A stretch of DNA of 20,786 bases from positions 1 through 20,786 of the forward strand of contig JAYMTA010001279.1 in the NCBI GenBank assembly GCA_036897625.1, given 5' to 3'. The notes beneath the pieces are model-generated. The model had not been told where the DNA came from and ran no database searches. It saw nothing but the letters and a program-made list of their open reading frames with translations. Positions 20,638-20,786 of the stretch are shown piece by piece (positions within the stretch are counted from its first letter, which is position 1; each line of letters opens with the position of its first letter). Origin of the DNA: Pelargonium cotyledonis (Eukaryota > Streptophyta > Magnoliopsida > Geraniales > Geraniaceae). The position numbers and the translations under genes were made by a program.

Positions 20638-20786
20638 ATGAAAACGGTCTTCCTCTCTTCTGAGAGTTTCCCTAAGGTTAGGGTTTTGTGCGGCAGCTTT
20701 TTTGGTAATGGAAATTCGTATAGTTTTAATAATAATGGAAGTGGGTCTGGCTGCATCTCATCACAAGGCAGTGGACTCCCTGAGCA
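20638..20786 (+). CDS. Possible start of a gene running off the right edge
   Basis: A frame starting at ATG 20638 stays open to the window end (49 codons). It begins MKTVFLSSESFPKVRVLCGS and continues with Gly/Asn/Ser-rich sequence (GNGNSYSFNNNGSGSG). I recognise no family. A telomere-like TTAGGGTTT lies inside the frame near 20678. It may be a first exon, a repeat fragment, or chance. Confidence 0.2.
   Translation, partial: MKTVFLSSESFPKVRVLCGSFFGNGNSYSFNNNGSGSGCISSQGSGLPE

Noticed and set aside
1..20786. A multi-gene defence or biosynthetic system
   Set aside because: The genes are unrelated housekeeping and accessory plant genes with separate promoters; nothing suggests a cluster acting together.

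Overview
This is plant nuclear DNA from a eudicot. The evidence is AT-rich intergenic sequence, many short GT-AG introns, and four genes from plant families plus a truncated LysM receptor gene. A legume would fit, but nothing here proves it. There are no operons, CRISPR arrays or recognisable RNA genes. I built all gene models by reading conserved protein segments and joining them at in-phase GT-AG splice sites. Comparisons with Arabidopsis are from memory.

Layout, left to right. (1) Positions 1-50 look like the 3' end of a Helitron: a CCCGTGC/GCACGGG hairpin, then CTAG before a T. (2) Positions 736-6242, minus strand: a 14-exon gene for DNA polymerase lambda (POLL), a family X repair polymerase. 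All splice sites are intact, but exon 5 has a net 32-nt loss with a new 18-nt direct repeat, giving a frameshift and a stop after residue 228. (3) Positions 6540-11001, plus strand: an intact 8-exon DEAD-box RNA helicase of the RH22 type (588 aa, probably plastid). It shares a 297-bp divergent promoter with POLL. (4) Positions 12333-12740, minus strand: a small secreted GASA/snakin peptide gene with a TATA box and a pair of inverted G-boxes. (5) Positions 13291-13917, plus strand: a LysM receptor ectodomain, EPR3/LYK10-like, that stops just where the transmembrane segment and kinase would follow. (6) Positions 14122-20104, minus strand: an intact 18-exon RNI-like leucine-rich-repeat protein matching Arabidopsis EMB2004 (599 aa, probable plastid transit peptide). 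(7) The right edge has a 70-bp tandem repeat and an open reading frame that leaves the window.

The genes do not form one pathway. POLL and the EMB2004 homologue are neighbours in Arabidopsis (At1g10520 and At1g10510, from memory), so the window looks like an old syntenic pair with RH22, GASA and LysM genes between them. RH22 and EMB2004 both look plastid-directed. The observations most worth a second look are the lesion in POLL exon 5 and the kinase-less LysM ectodomain.
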